NCBI GenBank assembly: GCA_900547165.1
Contig: URFZ01000007.1
Coordinates: 56,155 to 120,154 of the forward strand
Source of the DNA: an uncultured Eubacteriales bacterium
GTDB lineage: Bacteria; Bacillota; Clostridia; Oscillospirales; UBA644
Reading direction: 5' to 3'
Length of the DNA: 64,000 nt
Shown: piece after piece, positions 25,288 through 34,217 of the stretch
How the letters are laid out: each line of letters begins with the position of its first letter
Position numbering within the stretch: position 1 is the first letter of the stretch
Translations under genes and position numbers: made by a program
The notes under the pieces: model-generated
What the model was told of the DNA's origin: nothing
The model's input: the letters and a program-made list of their open reading frames with translations, nothing else
The model's database searches: none

Positions 25288-25355
25288 TTTGGTATGATAT
25301 AAAGGAAAGGAAACTATCTGTTTGTGATTTGTGAGCCTACAAACGCAGAGACGCT

Positions 25356-26249
25356 TTATTTGAACGAGCGTCTGCCGTCGCCGAGGAAGAATGCGGCAAT
25401 GGTGCCTGGACCGCAATGAGAGGCGATTATGGTGCCGATATTGAACATCTTTATCTTGCCTTTGAGTTTGGGGAACGCTTCTTCAAGAGCCTGTTTTGTT
25501 TCTTCCGCAAGTTCGGGGCAATTTGAATTGGAAAGAAAGAACTTTCCGTCGTAATCAGCACCGTTCTGAATATGCTTCTGTGCTTCGGAAACAAGTTTTT
25601 TGATTGCGTTTTTCTTACCTCTTACCTTGTCGTATGCAACAATTTTTCCGCAATCGTCAAGGCACATGACGGGACAGATACCGAGCAATGTCGAAACCAT
25701 GGCGGCAGCGCCCGAAACTCTTCCGCTGCGGCGGAACATCGTCATATCGGTCGAGAAGAACTGGTGCTGAACTTTGCTTCTCGCTTCAAGCAGATATTGC
25801 GCGATTTCGTCTAAACTTTTACCCTCGTCGCGAAGGTCGGCTGCGAGATCAACAAGAAGTCCGTACCCGGAGCAACTGCAAAGGGAGTCGATTATAACAA
25901 GTTTTCTGTCGGGAAATTCCGCACGGAGTTTTTCAGCCGCCTCAACGGCATTGCGAATGGACGGGGTCATTCCCGAGCCGAACGCAACGTGCAGAACGTC
26001 GCCTTTTTGAAGAAGTTCTTTGAAAAAGTCATAGTACAGAAATTCATTCAATTGAGAAGTCGTCGGAAGTTTTCCCTTTTCTATAAAATCGTAGAAACGG
26101 GGAAGAGCATCGGAATTGCGTTCCATATCATCGACGTAAGAAACGCCGTCAACGATATAAGAATAGAAAATAACGGGAATATTTCTGCCGCTGACGTATG
26201 AATACGGTAAATCAACAGTAGATTCACAGGAAAGAATAAAATCAGCCAT
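25356..26249 (-). CDS. DegV family fatty-acid-binding protein
   Basis: A 297-residue DegV-type protein, related to FakB subunits that present fatty acids to the FakA kinase. FILSCESTVDLPY (4-16) with the conserved Ser-Thr pair, VVDGVSYVDD-like strands and the acyl-binding VAFGSGMTPSI loop are present. The C-terminal SHCGPGTIAAFFLG is the signature that contacts the carboxylate. GGAGG lies five bases before the ATG at 26249; the longer frame to 26321 is not needed. It is monocistronic. Confidence 0.9.
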   Translation of the reverse strand: MADFILSCESTVDLPYSYVSGRNIPVIFYSYIVDGVSYVDDMERNSDALPRFYDFIEKGKLPTTSQLNEFLYYDFFKELLQKGDVLHVAFGSGMTPSIRNAVEAAEKLRAEFPDRKLVIIDSLCSCSGYGLLVDLAADLRDEGKSLDEIAQYLLEARSKVQHQFFSTDMTMFRRSGRVSGAAAMVSTLLGICPVMCLDDCGKIVAYDKVRGKKNAIKKLVSEAQKHIQNGADYDGKFFLSNSNCPELAEETKQALEEAFPKLKGKIKMFNIGTIIASHCGPGTIAAFFLGDGRRSFK

Positions 26250-26479
26250 AAAAGCCTCCGTATTTATTTTTATTAAGCCGTCCGAAAGCGTCAAAATCAT
26301 TATTTCGACGATATTCGACAAATAGTTTTTAAAACTACTTTTAATAGTTTATGCAATAATATTAGCACATTTATATATAAAAATCAATATGTCTATATAA
26401 ATTTTTTCTACGTTTTACAGAATTCCCACAATTAGGAAAAACTAACTTATTTCGTACAAAATCGACGCTACAAAAAAAA

Positions 26480-26499
26480 CGCGCGGAAAAATCCGCGCG
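26480..26499 (-). terminator. Terminator after the sodium:solute symporter gene
   Basis: CGCGCGGA (26480-26487), loop AAAA, TCCGCGCG (26492-26499). On the minus strand it is followed by eight T. Confidence 0.85.
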
Positions 26500-26527
26500 C
26501 AACCAAAAAGATAATTATTAAAAATAA

Positions 26528-28036
26528 CTATTTCATCAAATAATTTCCTTTGCAATGAACTATTACCCGAACGCGGTCATATTCTTTCAATACCTCAGGG
26601 GACGGTTTTTTCGGGTCAATCAAAGAAACAAGGAAGAGAACTGCCGTCGATATCAAAAATGCGGGGAAAACGGAATATATATTGAAGCCCGCACCGATTT
26701 TTGAAGAGAAAAACAGCGTTATGAAAAACGAACTTGCGGTTCCGGCAAGGATAGAGCATATCCCACCGATGAGCGTTACTTTTTTAGAACGAAGAGAAAA
26801 CAGAACGACGGGACCGAACGCCGCACAAAGCCCCGAAATTGAGAATGCGAGGATATTGAAAGAATTTGAACCTATATCCGCAGAAAGTGCTAACGAAAGG
26901 AGAGAAAAGATAAGAACGCTGAAAAACTTGACATATCCTATCTCTTTTTTATCGACATCGGAACGTATAAGAGGGTATATATCCTCCGCAAAAAATCCCG
27001 ACGCCATAAGAATATTTGCTTTTGTAACTGCGGAAAGAACGCCGAAAACGGCAACGAGAAGAAGACAGCGGACAAAGAGAGAATCAGACAGCAGCAAAGA
27101 CTCCATCATCGCATCGGCGGAACTTTTCTCAGGAAAAAGTATCAGCCACATAAAGCCGATGAAAGTTGCGCCGAAAAGCGTTATTGCGCTCCAAAATGTG
27201 GAGACCGCTTTTGCGCGGGGAGCGATTCGCGAAGTTTTCATCCGTAAAAAGTTGGTGAGCAACTGCGGCGAACCGAGGCAGCAAACAAACCAGCCGAGAC
27301 ACATAAGAAGCGTGAACAGAGAAATGTTTTCGCTGCTGCCGAAAAGTGACGGCAAAATATTCAGCGCTTTCGGGTATATATAATTGAAAATCGCCGTTTG
27401 TTCAAGGTCAAGAGAGCCTGTAAGACATATACAAAGAATGATTGTCGCACCGCCTATCAAAAGGCTTTGCGCGGCGTCGCTGTGAGGAGACGACATAAAG
27501 CCGCCGAGAACTATAAGGGTAAGTACCGCGATAACGCATACCGTTACGGCAGTCGTATGCGATAATCCAAAGGCTCGGGAAAGAAGCGATGCGGAAAACG
27601 AAAGAGCGAACGATGTGAAAGAGAGAGTGAGCATAACGCCGATAACCGCGCTGATTATGCGGATTATACCGCGCTTATCTCCATATCGGTGAGACAGAAA
27701 CGACGGTATCGAACCGACGTTTCCGACCTGGGCATATATCTTCATACGTTCCGACAAAAGGGAGCAACTCAGATAATATCCGAAAATAAGACCTATCGAA
27801 ATATAAAAAGCCGCTTTAACACCCGCAACCGAACTGAATGCTATACAAGGTATTATAGCAACTACCCAAATTCCGATATCGTTGATCTGCAAAGACAGTG
27901 CGGAAACGGAGACGCTGAGTTGTCTGTCGGCGCGAAGAATGCCTGTGCGCTCCGTTCGCTTCTTATATGTGTAATTAAAGCAACCCATCAGCACGGCATA
28001 CGCCAACAGGGAAAGCACATAAGCGGAAATATCCAT
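26528..28036 (-). CDS. Sodium:solute symporter family protein
   Basis: A 502-residue membrane protein with about 13 helices of the SSS (PutP-like) family, which import organic solutes with sodium. Family features are the early unwound helix (INDIGIWVVAIIPCIAFSS), GYYLSCSLLSERMKIYAQ, SIPSFLSHRYGDK (a near match to the SSS signature preceding a helix), and the long helix pair around ALSADIGSNSFNILAFS. Substrate is not predictable; proline, sugars or carboxylates are all possible. It has its own TTGATT-17-TATAGT promoter (28080-28108, minus strand). Confidence 0.82.
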   Translation of the reverse strand: MDISAYVLSLLAYAVLMGCFNYTYKKRTERTGILRADRQLSVSVSALSLQINDIGIWVVAIIPCIAFSSVAGVKAAFYISIGLIFGYYLSCSLLSERMKIYAQVGNVGSIPSFLSHRYGDKRGIIRIISAVIGVMLTLSFTSFALSFSASLLSRAFGLSHTTAVTVCVIAVLTLIVLGGFMSSPHSDAAQSLLIGGATIILCICLTGSLDLEQTAIFNYIYPKALNILPSLFGSSENISLFTLLMCLGWFVCCLGSPQLLTNFLRMKTSRIAPRAKAVSTFWSAITLFGATFIGFMWLILFPEKSSADAMMESLLLSDSLFVRCLLLVAVFGVLSAVTKANILMASGFFAEDIYPLIRSDVDKKEIGYVKFFSVLIFSLLSLALSADIGSNSFNILAFSISGLCAAFGPVVLFSLRSKKVTLIGGICSILAGTASSFFITLFFSSKIGAGFNIYSVFPAFLISTAVLFLVSLIDPKKPSPEVLKEYDRVRVIVHCKGNYLMK

Positions 28037-28079
28037 ATATAAAACCCTTCGTTTTCAATCTATGTTTTTCATATAATAT

Positions 28080-28108
28080 ACTATAACATTTTTTTATAAA
28101 AAAATCAA
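28080..28108 (-). promoter_or_regulatory. Promoter of the symporter gene
   Basis: On the minus strand TTGATT (28103-28108), a 17-base spacer and TATAGT (28080-28085), about 45 bases before the start. Confidence 0.65.
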
Positions 28109-28222
28109 CCGTTTTTTCGTATTTCATGCATAATGAAAAAATGGATAAAGTAAATCGAAGAAGCTCTTCTGTTCGCCAAAATCATCGTAAATGCAAGAAA
28201 AAACGCCGTTTCACACTTCAAT

Positions 28223-28238
28223 GTTTCATGTGAAACAT
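28223..28238. other. parS-like site 1
   Basis: TGTTTCATGTGAAACA differs from the consensus ParB site TGTTTCACGTGAAACA by one central base. It lies about 190 bases upstream of parA. Confidence 0.75.
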
Positions 28239-28300
28239 TACTTTCGGTGAAGATATCCGAAATAAATTTTTGCGTTTTGTCGAAAGATAATAAAAGGGTA

Positions 28301-28329
28301 TTGATTTCCCGCCGTCCGTATGATATAAT
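28301..28329 (+). promoter_or_regulatory. parA promoter
   Basis: TTGATT (28301-28306), a 17-base spacer and TATAAT (28324-28329), about 83 bases before the parA start. Confidence 0.75.
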
Positions 28330-28412
28330 AAACACATCACACAACTGCGAGCGGATTTCAAACAAAAATAAATCCGTTTTTCATCGCAAGACAAAAAAAG
28401 AAAGGATGAATA

Positions 28413-29189
28413 ATGATAAAGACGATAGCCGTCGCCAACCAAAAAGGCGGCGTCGGAAAGACAACGACCGTGGTTAACCTTGCGGCGTGCATGGCGGAAA
28501 ATGGCGTAAAAGTTCTGCTCATAGACATGGACGCGCAGGGAAATGCAACGACAGGTTGCGGAATAAGAAAAAAAGACCTTCAGAAATCTTCCTATGATCT
28601 TCTGACGGACGAGAACGTAAAACTTTCCGATTTGGTAATTAAAACGCCGTATCACAATCTTTGGATAGTTCCGTCAACAATGGATCTGGCGGGAGCGGAG
28701 CTCGAGCTTGCGGAAGCGCAAGGGAGAGCAAAAAGGCTTGAAAATGCGTTAAAAACCGCCGAAACAGAAAATCTGTTTGACTTTATTCTTATCGACTGTC
28801 CGCCGTCGCTCGGTTTGGTAACAATAAACGCCCTGACAGCGGCAGACACGGTGTTGATACCGATACAATGCGAATTTTTTGCGCTTGAAGGTCTTTCACA
28901 ACTGACGAACACGGTTAAGCAGGTCAAAAAAGTCTACAATCCGCAACTTGATATTGAGGGCGTTTTGATAACGATGTTTGACGGAAGACTTAATCTGACC
29001 ATGCAGGTGCTTGCGGAAGTCAAAAAGTACTTTGCGTCAAAGACGTTCAAAACTGTAATTCCGCGAAATGTCCGCATTTCGGAAGCCCCGAGCCACGGCA
29101 AGCCGATAAATTACTATGACAGAGGCTCAAAAGGAGCAAAGGCGTATGCGGAACTTGCGGAAGAGATATTGAAAAATAACGGGAGGTAA
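28413..29189 (+). CDS. parA: Chromosome partitioning ATPase ParA (Soj)
   Basis: A 258-residue deviant Walker-A ATPase that dimerises on DNA and, with ParB, moves and regulates origins; in Bacillus Soj also controls DnaA. The P-loop KGGVGKTTT is at residues 11-19, with the signature Lys before GVGK. DMDAQGNATTGCG and FILIDCPPSLG follow. The length is that of small chromosomal ParA proteins without an N-terminal DNA-binding domain. It is coupled to parB, seven bases downstream. Confidence 0.95.
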   Translation: MIKTIAVANQKGGVGKTTTVVNLAACMAENGVKVLLIDMDAQGNATTGCGIRKKDLQKSSYDLLTDENVKLSDLVIKTPYHNLWIVPSTMDLAGAELELAEAQGRAKRLENALKTAETENLFDFILIDCPPSLGLVTINALTAADTVLIPIQCEFFALEGLSQLTNTVKQVKKVYNPQLDIEGVLITMFDGRLNLTMQVLAEVKKYFASKTFKTVIPRNVRISEAPSHGKPINYYDRGSKGAKAYAELAEEILKNNGR

Positions 29190-29195
29190 AGAAAG

Positions 29196-30080
29196 ATGTC
29201 AAAAGGACTCGGAAGAGGACTTGAAGGATTGTTTGAAGACAATGCGCCTCTCATCGACAAAATCGACGAAAAGCAGTTGCTCTTCGTGAAAATTTCAGAT
29301 GTCGAACCGAACAGGGATCAACCGCGTAAGGCATTTGATAAGCAAGCACTTGAAGAACTGTCCGCATCTATTGCGGACAGAGGACTTTTGCAGCCGATAA
29401 TAACAAGAAAAATCGACGGGGACCGATACCAGATAGTTTCGGGAGAACGTCGTTGGAGAGCGGCAAGAATGGCGGGTTTAACGGAAGTTCCCGTTATCGT
29501 AAAAGATTTAAGCGACAAAGAAGCGCTTGAAATCGGACTTATCGAAAATCTGCAAAGAGAAAACCTGAACGTAGTTGAAGAGGCAAAAGGCTACAAAGCG
29601 TTGATAGATGAGTTTTCGCTGACGCAGGAGCAGGTTGCCGAAAAAGTCGGGAAATCAAGACCTGTTGTTGCCAACGCAATGCGTATTTTAGCTCTGCCTG
29701 ACGAAACCCTCGACCTTGTTTTGGACGGAAAACTTTCATCGGGACATGCTCGCGCGCTGCTGCCGCTTGCGGAAAGAGCCGAAAGCAAAAAGAAATTTTC
29801 CGAACTTGTAAAAATGATAATTGACAAAGGACTTACGGTTCGCGACGTTGAAAATCTTGCAAAGAAGAAAAGACCGCTGACCAGAACGAAAAAAGAAAGC
29901 CCGAACGATATTTATTATAGAGAGATATCTTCCGAACTCTCATCGAATTACGGAAGAAAGGTCAAAATCGTTCCGTCAGGAAAAGCAAAAAGCAAAGTCA
30001 AAGGCACAATCGTTTTGGAGTACTACTCGGACGATGATCTGAACACGTTGATAGATATGCTGAAAGAAGGAGAAGAGTAA
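29196..30080 (+). CDS. parB: Chromosome partitioning protein ParB (Spo0J)
   Basis: A 294-residue ParB CTPase clamp. The N-terminus KGLGRGLEGLFE contains the Arg that stimulates ParA. Box I (PNRDQPRKAF) and box II (IVSGERRWRAARMAGL) are the CTP-binding motifs, followed by a helix-turn-helix around LTQEQVAEKVGKSRPVVANAMRIL that reads parS. A C-terminal dimerisation helix ends the protein. GGAGG lies nine bases before the ATG. parS-like sites lie on both sides of the parA-parB-serS cluster. Confidence 0.95.
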   Translation: MSKGLGRGLEGLFEDNAPLIDKIDEKQLLFVKISDVEPNRDQPRKAFDKQALEELSASIADRGLLQPIITRKIDGDRYQIVSGERRWRAARMAGLTEVPVIVKDLSDKEALEIGLIENLQRENLNVVEEAKGYKALIDEFSLTQEQVAEKVGKSRPVVANAMRILALPDETLDLVLDGKLSSGHARALLPLAERAESKKKFSELVKMIIDKGLTVRDVENLAKKKRPLTRTKKESPNDIYYREISSELSSNYGRKVKIVPSGKAKSKVKGTIVLEYYSDDDLNTLIDMLKEGEE

Positions 30081-30081
30081 T

Positions 30082-31365
30082 ATGCTCGATATCAAATTTT
30101 TAAGAGAAAATCCCGATGCGGTAAAAGAAAACATCAAAAAGAAATTTCAAAACCACAAACTTCCGATGGTTGACGAAGTAATTGCGCTCGACGCAGAACT
30201 CCGCACAACCAAGACCGAAGTTGAAACGCTTCGTTCAAAGAGAAATAAGGCTTCCAAGCTCATAGGAGGACTTATGGCACAGGGGAAAAAAGACGAAGCG
30301 GAAGAGATAAAGACCGAAATCGCAAAAGAGGGAGACCGCATTGATGAACTGACTGCGAAAGAAAACGTTCTTGAAGAAAAAATCAAGAAAATAATGATGG
30401 TCATTCCGCAAATGATAGACCCTTCCGTTCCCATAGGCAAAGATGACAGCGAAAACGTTGAAATCACAAGATACGGCGAACCTGTTGTTCCCGATTTTGA
30501 GATACCGTACCACACCGAAATAATGGAAGCGTATAACGGCATTGACCTCGACTCTGCAAGAAGAGTTGCGGGAAACGGTTTCTACTATCTTATGGGCGAT
30601 ATCGCAAGACTCCATTCCGCAGTTATCGCTTATGCACGCGATTTTATGATAAACAGAGGATTTACCTACTGTGTTCCGCCTTTCATGATTCGCTCCGACG
30701 TTGTTACCGGCGTTATGTCCTTTGCGGAAATGGAATCAATGATGTATAAGATTGAGGGTGAAGACCTTTATCTTATAGGAACTTCCGAGCACTCGATGAT
30801 AGGAAAATTCATTGATCAGATAATTCCCGAAGCAAAACTTCCGCAGACGCTCACCTCGTATTCTCCCTGTTTCCGTAAGGAAAAAGGAGCGCACGGCATA
30901 GAAGAGAGAGGCGTTTACAGAATCCACCAGTTCGAAAAACAGGAAATGATAGTTATCTGTAAACCCGAAGACAGCATGATGTGGTTTGACAAACTGTGGC
31001 AGAACACGGTTGACCTGTTCAGAAGCCTTGATATTCCCGTAAGAACCCTTGAATGCTGTTCCGGAGACCTTGCTGACCTTAAAGTTAAATCGCTTGACGT
31101 TGAAGCATGGTCGCCGCGTCAGAAGAAATACTTTGAAGTAGGTTCCTGCTCCAACCTCGGAGACGCGCAGGCAAGACGTTTGAAGATAAGAATAGCGGCG
31201 GAAGACGGAACAAAATATCTTGCGCACACTCTCAACAACACCGTTGTTGCTCCTCCGAGAATGCTTATCGCTTTCCTTGAAAACAACTTGCAGGCGGACG
31301 GAACGGTCAATATTCCTGTTGCGCTTCGTCCTTATATGGGCGGCGAGGAAAAACTCAAAAGATAA
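30082..31365 (+). CDS. serS: Seryl-tRNA synthetase
   Basis: A 427-residue class II synthetase that charges tRNA-Ser (and tRNA-Sec). The N-terminal 100 residues form the tRNA-binding coiled coil (VETLRSKRNKASKLIGG). Motif 2 is CFRKEKGAHGIEERGVYR and motif 3 ends in HTLNNTVVAPPRMLIAFLE. The loop SCSNLGDAQARRLKIR is the serine site. It begins one base after parB stops, and a perfect parS site lies directly after its stop codon. Confidence 0.96.
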   Translation: MLDIKFLRENPDAVKENIKKKFQNHKLPMVDEVIALDAELRTTKTEVETLRSKRNKASKLIGGLMAQGKKDEAEEIKTEIAKEGDRIDELTAKENVLEEKIKKIMMVIPQMIDPSVPIGKDDSENVEITRYGEPVVPDFEIPYHTEIMEAYNGIDLDSARRVAGNGFYYLMGDIARLHSAVIAYARDFMINRGFTYCVPPFMIRSDVVTGVMSFAEMESMMYKIEGEDLYLIGTSEHSMIGKFIDQIIPEAKLPQTLTSYSPCFRKEKGAHGIEERGVYRIHQFEKQEMIVICKPEDSMMWFDKLWQNTVDLFRSLDIPVRTLECCSGDLADLKVKSLDVEAWSPRQKKYFEVGSCSNLGDAQARRLKIRIAAEDGTKYLAHTLNNTVVAPPRMLIAFLENNLQADGTVNIPVALRPYMGGEEKLKR

Positions 31366-31366
31366 A

Positions 31367-31382
31367 TGTTTCACGTGAAACA
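31367..31382. other. parS site 2 (perfect)
   Basis: TGTTTCACGTGAAACA, a perfect 16-bp palindrome matching the ParB consensus, starting one base after the serS stop codon and about 7 kb from oriC. Confidence 0.92.
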
Positions 31383-31441
31383 CGATGTCTGGACAGAGTT
31401 TTACAGTTGCAAAAAACATTGAAATACACATAATAAGAAGG

Positions 31442-31508
31442 AGAGCGGTGATTTTGTTGATCACCGCTCTTTCATGCAATAATAACCGCTCCGAACGGAG
31501 CGGTTATT
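31442..31508. terminator. Tandem terminators between serS and prfB
   Basis: AGAGCGGTGA (31442-31451) pairs with TCACCGCTCT (31461-31470). A second, symmetric hairpin AATAACCGCTCCG-2-CGGAGCGGTTATT (31481-31508) serves both convergent genes. Confidence 0.85.
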
Positions 31509-31581
31509 ATTTATGTTAAATTGTTTATTCAAACTTTTTTATATTCGGAAAATTTAGATATTTCCCGGTTTAATATAATTA

Positions 31582-32691
31582 TTACTTCTGCGTAAGAGAT
31601 TTGAGATATGCGTCTATGAAGCCGTCAAGATCTCCGTCCATTACCGCGTTGACATTGCCCATTTCATAATTCGTTCTGTGATCCTTTACAAGCGTATACG
31701 GCATAAATACATAAGAACGAATCTGCGAACCCCACGCGATTTCTTTTTGGTCGCCCTTGATGTCTTCAATTTTTTCAAGGTGTTCGCGTTCCTTTATCTC
31801 GACAAGTTTCGCTTTCAGCATACGAAGTGCCATTTCTTTGTTCTGCTTCTGCGAACGCTCGTTCTGGCAGCCAACGACTATTCCCGTCGGAATATGGATA
31901 ATTCTGATTGCGGAGTCGGTCTTGTTGATGTGCTGACCGCCTGCGCCGCTTGCACGGTGCGCTTCCACTTTTATATCTTCGTCTCTTATCTCAATATCGT
32001 TGGAATCATCGTCAATATCGGGCATAACTTCAACTGAGGCAAACGAAGTATGACGCTTTCCTGCCGCATCAAAAGGAGACACGCGGACAAGTCTGTGAAT
32101 GCCTGTCTCGCTCTTCAAATAACCGTAGGCGTTTGCGCCCTCTACCATAATGGACGCGCTCTTTATACCCGCCTCATCGCCGTCAAGCATATCGAGAACT
32201 TTTACTTTATATCCGTGTTTTTCAGCAAAACGCGTATACATACGGTAAAGCATAAGCGCCCAATCCTGCGCTTCCGTTCCTCCTGCACCGGCATGGAAAT
32301 TCAAAATTGCGTTGTTCATATCGTATTCGCCGCTTAAAAGCGTTTCGAGACGCAGTTTTTCAACGGTTTTTTCAAGATTTCTGAACGTTTCCCCTATTTC
32401 TTCGTCAAGAGATCCGTCGTCCGCATCTGCGGCAAGTTCAAGATACGTTCCCGCATCTTCATAAAGAGAATACAGCGCATCATAAGCGGTTATTTTAGCC
32501 TTTACCGTTTTTTGCTCTTTCAGAATATGGTGGCTGTTCGCCGCATCGTTCCAAAAATCTGGAGCGGCGGTTATCTCCTCAATTTCGGAAAGACGCTTGC
32601 GTGCGTTATCTATGCCCATGGAACCGTGCAAATCGTCAATTTCCGCTTTTATCTGTTTAAGTTTAACTTTGTATTCATCAATAATAATCAT
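31582..32691 (-). CDS. prfB: Peptide chain release factor 2
   Basis: A 369-residue RF2 that reads UGA and UAA and hydrolyses peptidyl-tRNA. The stop-codon reader LVRVSPFDA (SPF) and the catalytic GAGGQHINKTDSAI (GGQ) are present. Many bacteria regulate prfB through a +1 frameshift at CUUUGA near codon 25. Here that region reads LHGSMGIDNARKRL in one uninterrupted frame, so this control is absent. A GGGAAA run precedes the ATG. Confidence 0.95.
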   Translation of the reverse strand: MIIIDEYKVKLKQIKAEIDDLHGSMGIDNARKRLSEIEEITAAPDFWNDAANSHHILKEQKTVKAKITAYDALYSLYEDAGTYLELAADADDGSLDEEIGETFRNLEKTVEKLRLETLLSGEYDMNNAILNFHAGAGGTEAQDWALMLYRMYTRFAEKHGYKVKVLDMLDGDEAGIKSASIMVEGANAYGYLKSETGIHRLVRVSPFDAAGKRHTSFASVEVMPDIDDDSNDIEIRDEDIKVEAHRASGAGGQHINKTDSAIRIIHIPTGIVVGCQNERSQKQNKEMALRMLKAKLVEIKEREHLEKIEDIKGDQKEIAWGSQIRSYVFMPYTLVKDHRTNYEMGNVNAVMDGDLDGFIDAYLKSLTQK

Positions 32692-32805
32692 AAAAATCTT
32701 TCCCGTATAAATTCTGTATATTATATTTTACCATATAACATATTTTTTGTCAAGCGAGGTCTTTACTTTCTAAAAATCCCTATTACACCGTATTCTGACA
32801 AAAAA

Positions 32806-34149
32806 CTACTTTCCCACGCAGAAACGCGAAAAAATGTCTTCGATAATTTGTTCAGCAACACCTTTGCCTGTGACCGAGCCGAGACAGACTATCGCTTCGT
32901 TTACATCATCAAGCAGTACATCAGGCGTCATGGAGATATTGTCAAGCGCGTTTTTCAGCGCAGCCGCACAGCCGCAAAGACATTCAAACTGACGCGCGTT
33001 CATAACGACTTCACTCGGAACGACTCCGTCCGAAACAATTGAAGCGACGGTTTTTTCAAGGTTTTTCATTCCCTCTCCGGTTTTTGCGCTTATGACAACG
33101 GATGCGTCAAACTCTTCAAAATCGGGTGTTTTTTCAGTTTTTGCGGCAATATCGGATTTGTTCAGCACGGCAATTTTCTTTGCGCTTGATTTTTTAATCT
33201 CTTCAAGAACACGTTCGTCGTTTTCGTCCTTTTTTCTGCTCATATCAAAAACAAAAAGAATCAGGTCGGCGGACGCAAGCTCCTTTTCCGCAAGTTTAAC
33301 ACCTATCTTTTCAACATCGTCGGACGCATCGCGTATTCCCGCCGTGTCGCGTACTTCGAGTTTAACTCCCCCGAAAACCGCGCTTTCTCCGACAACATCG
33401 CGGGTCGTCCCCTCTGTTTCGGTGACAATGCTTCTCTCGCAGCCGAGAATACTGTTCATAAGCATTGATTTGCCTGCATTCGGTTTGCCGCAAATAACGG
33501 TTCTGACGCCGTTTTTTATCATTCGTCCCCTGCCGTAAGTAAGCGAAAGAGCATTGATCTGCTCATAACATTCCGAAACGGTTTTTTCTATCTTTTCGGA
33601 CGAAATATCTGCTATATCCTCATCGGGATAATCAACGTATGCAAGTATATCGGCAGACAAGGATACAAGTTTTTTTCTGACCTCTTCGACTTTTTCGGAA
33701 ATTTTTCCTCCGAGTTCGCTCTGCGCCGCTGCAACTTCCGCCGCCGTCTGTGCCTCGATAAGGTCGATGACTCCCTCCGCCTGTACAGCGTCCATTTTGC
33801 CGTTTATATACGCCATTTTGGAAAATTCACCGCGTCCCGCACGAACCGCTCCGTTTTCAATGAGAAGTTCTACCACTCTATTCAGAATATATGGGCTTCC
33901 GTGACACGAAAGTTCAACGGTATCTTCTCCCGTATAACTGTTGGGAGCGCGAAAAACCGTTGCAAGCACAGTATCGAGAATTTTTTTTCCGTCATATATT
34001 TTTCCGTAGACAACGCGATATCCGTCAACATTTGCGAGAGGTTTTGAAAAAATCTTTTCGCTTATTTCAAACGCCCTGTCCCCGCTTATGCGAACTATTC
34101 CTATCGCAGACGTCATTGGTGCCGTTGATATGGCAACTATCGTTTTCAT
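32806..34149 (-). CDS. mnmE: tRNA modification GTPase MnmE
   Basis: A 447-residue GTPase that with MnmG installs the carboxymethylaminomethyl group on wobble U34 of several tRNAs. The N-terminal folate-binding domain begins MKTIVAISTAPMTSAIGIVR. The G domain has GKPNAGKSMLMNSI (P-loop), TEGTTRDVV, DTAGIRD and LNKSD. The C-terminus FCVGK carries the catalytic Cys. The partner mnmG is at 52 kb instead of next to mnmE. Confidence 0.96.
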   Translation of the reverse strand: MKTIVAISTAPMTSAIGIVRISGDRAFEISEKIFSKPLANVDGYRVVYGKIYDGKKILDTVLATVFRAPNSYTGEDTVELSCHGSPYILNRVVELLIENGAVRAGRGEFSKMAYINGKMDAVQAEGVIDLIEAQTAAEVAAAQSELGGKISEKVEEVRKKLVSLSADILAYVDYPDEDIADISSEKIEKTVSECYEQINALSLTYGRGRMIKNGVRTVICGKPNAGKSMLMNSILGCERSIVTETEGTTRDVVGESAVFGGVKLEVRDTAGIRDASDDVEKIGVKLAEKELASADLILFVFDMSRKKDENDERVLEEIKKSSAKKIAVLNKSDIAAKTEKTPDFEEFDASVVISAKTGEGMKNLEKTVASIVSDGVVPSEVVMNARQFECLCGCAAALKNALDNISMTPDVLLDDVNEAIVCLGSVTGKGVAEQIIEDIFSRFCVGK

Positions 34150-34186
34150 GAATTTCTCCGTTTAAATGAAAAATATCTCTATCAGT

Positions 34187-34215
34187 TAAAAGGGCGACAT
34201 ACAGTCGCCCTTTTA
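34187..34215 (-). terminator. Hairpin between jag and mnmE
   Basis: TAAAAGGGCGAC (34187-34198) pairs perfectly with GTCGCCCTTTTA (34204-34215), immediately after the jag stop on the minus strand. Confidence 0.8.
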
Positions 34216-34217
34216 CA

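Noticed and set aside
28218..28655. 145-codon minus-strand ORF over the parA promoter and start
   Set aside because: It covers a parS site, a promoter and the parA start in antisense, with no ribosome site or family match.
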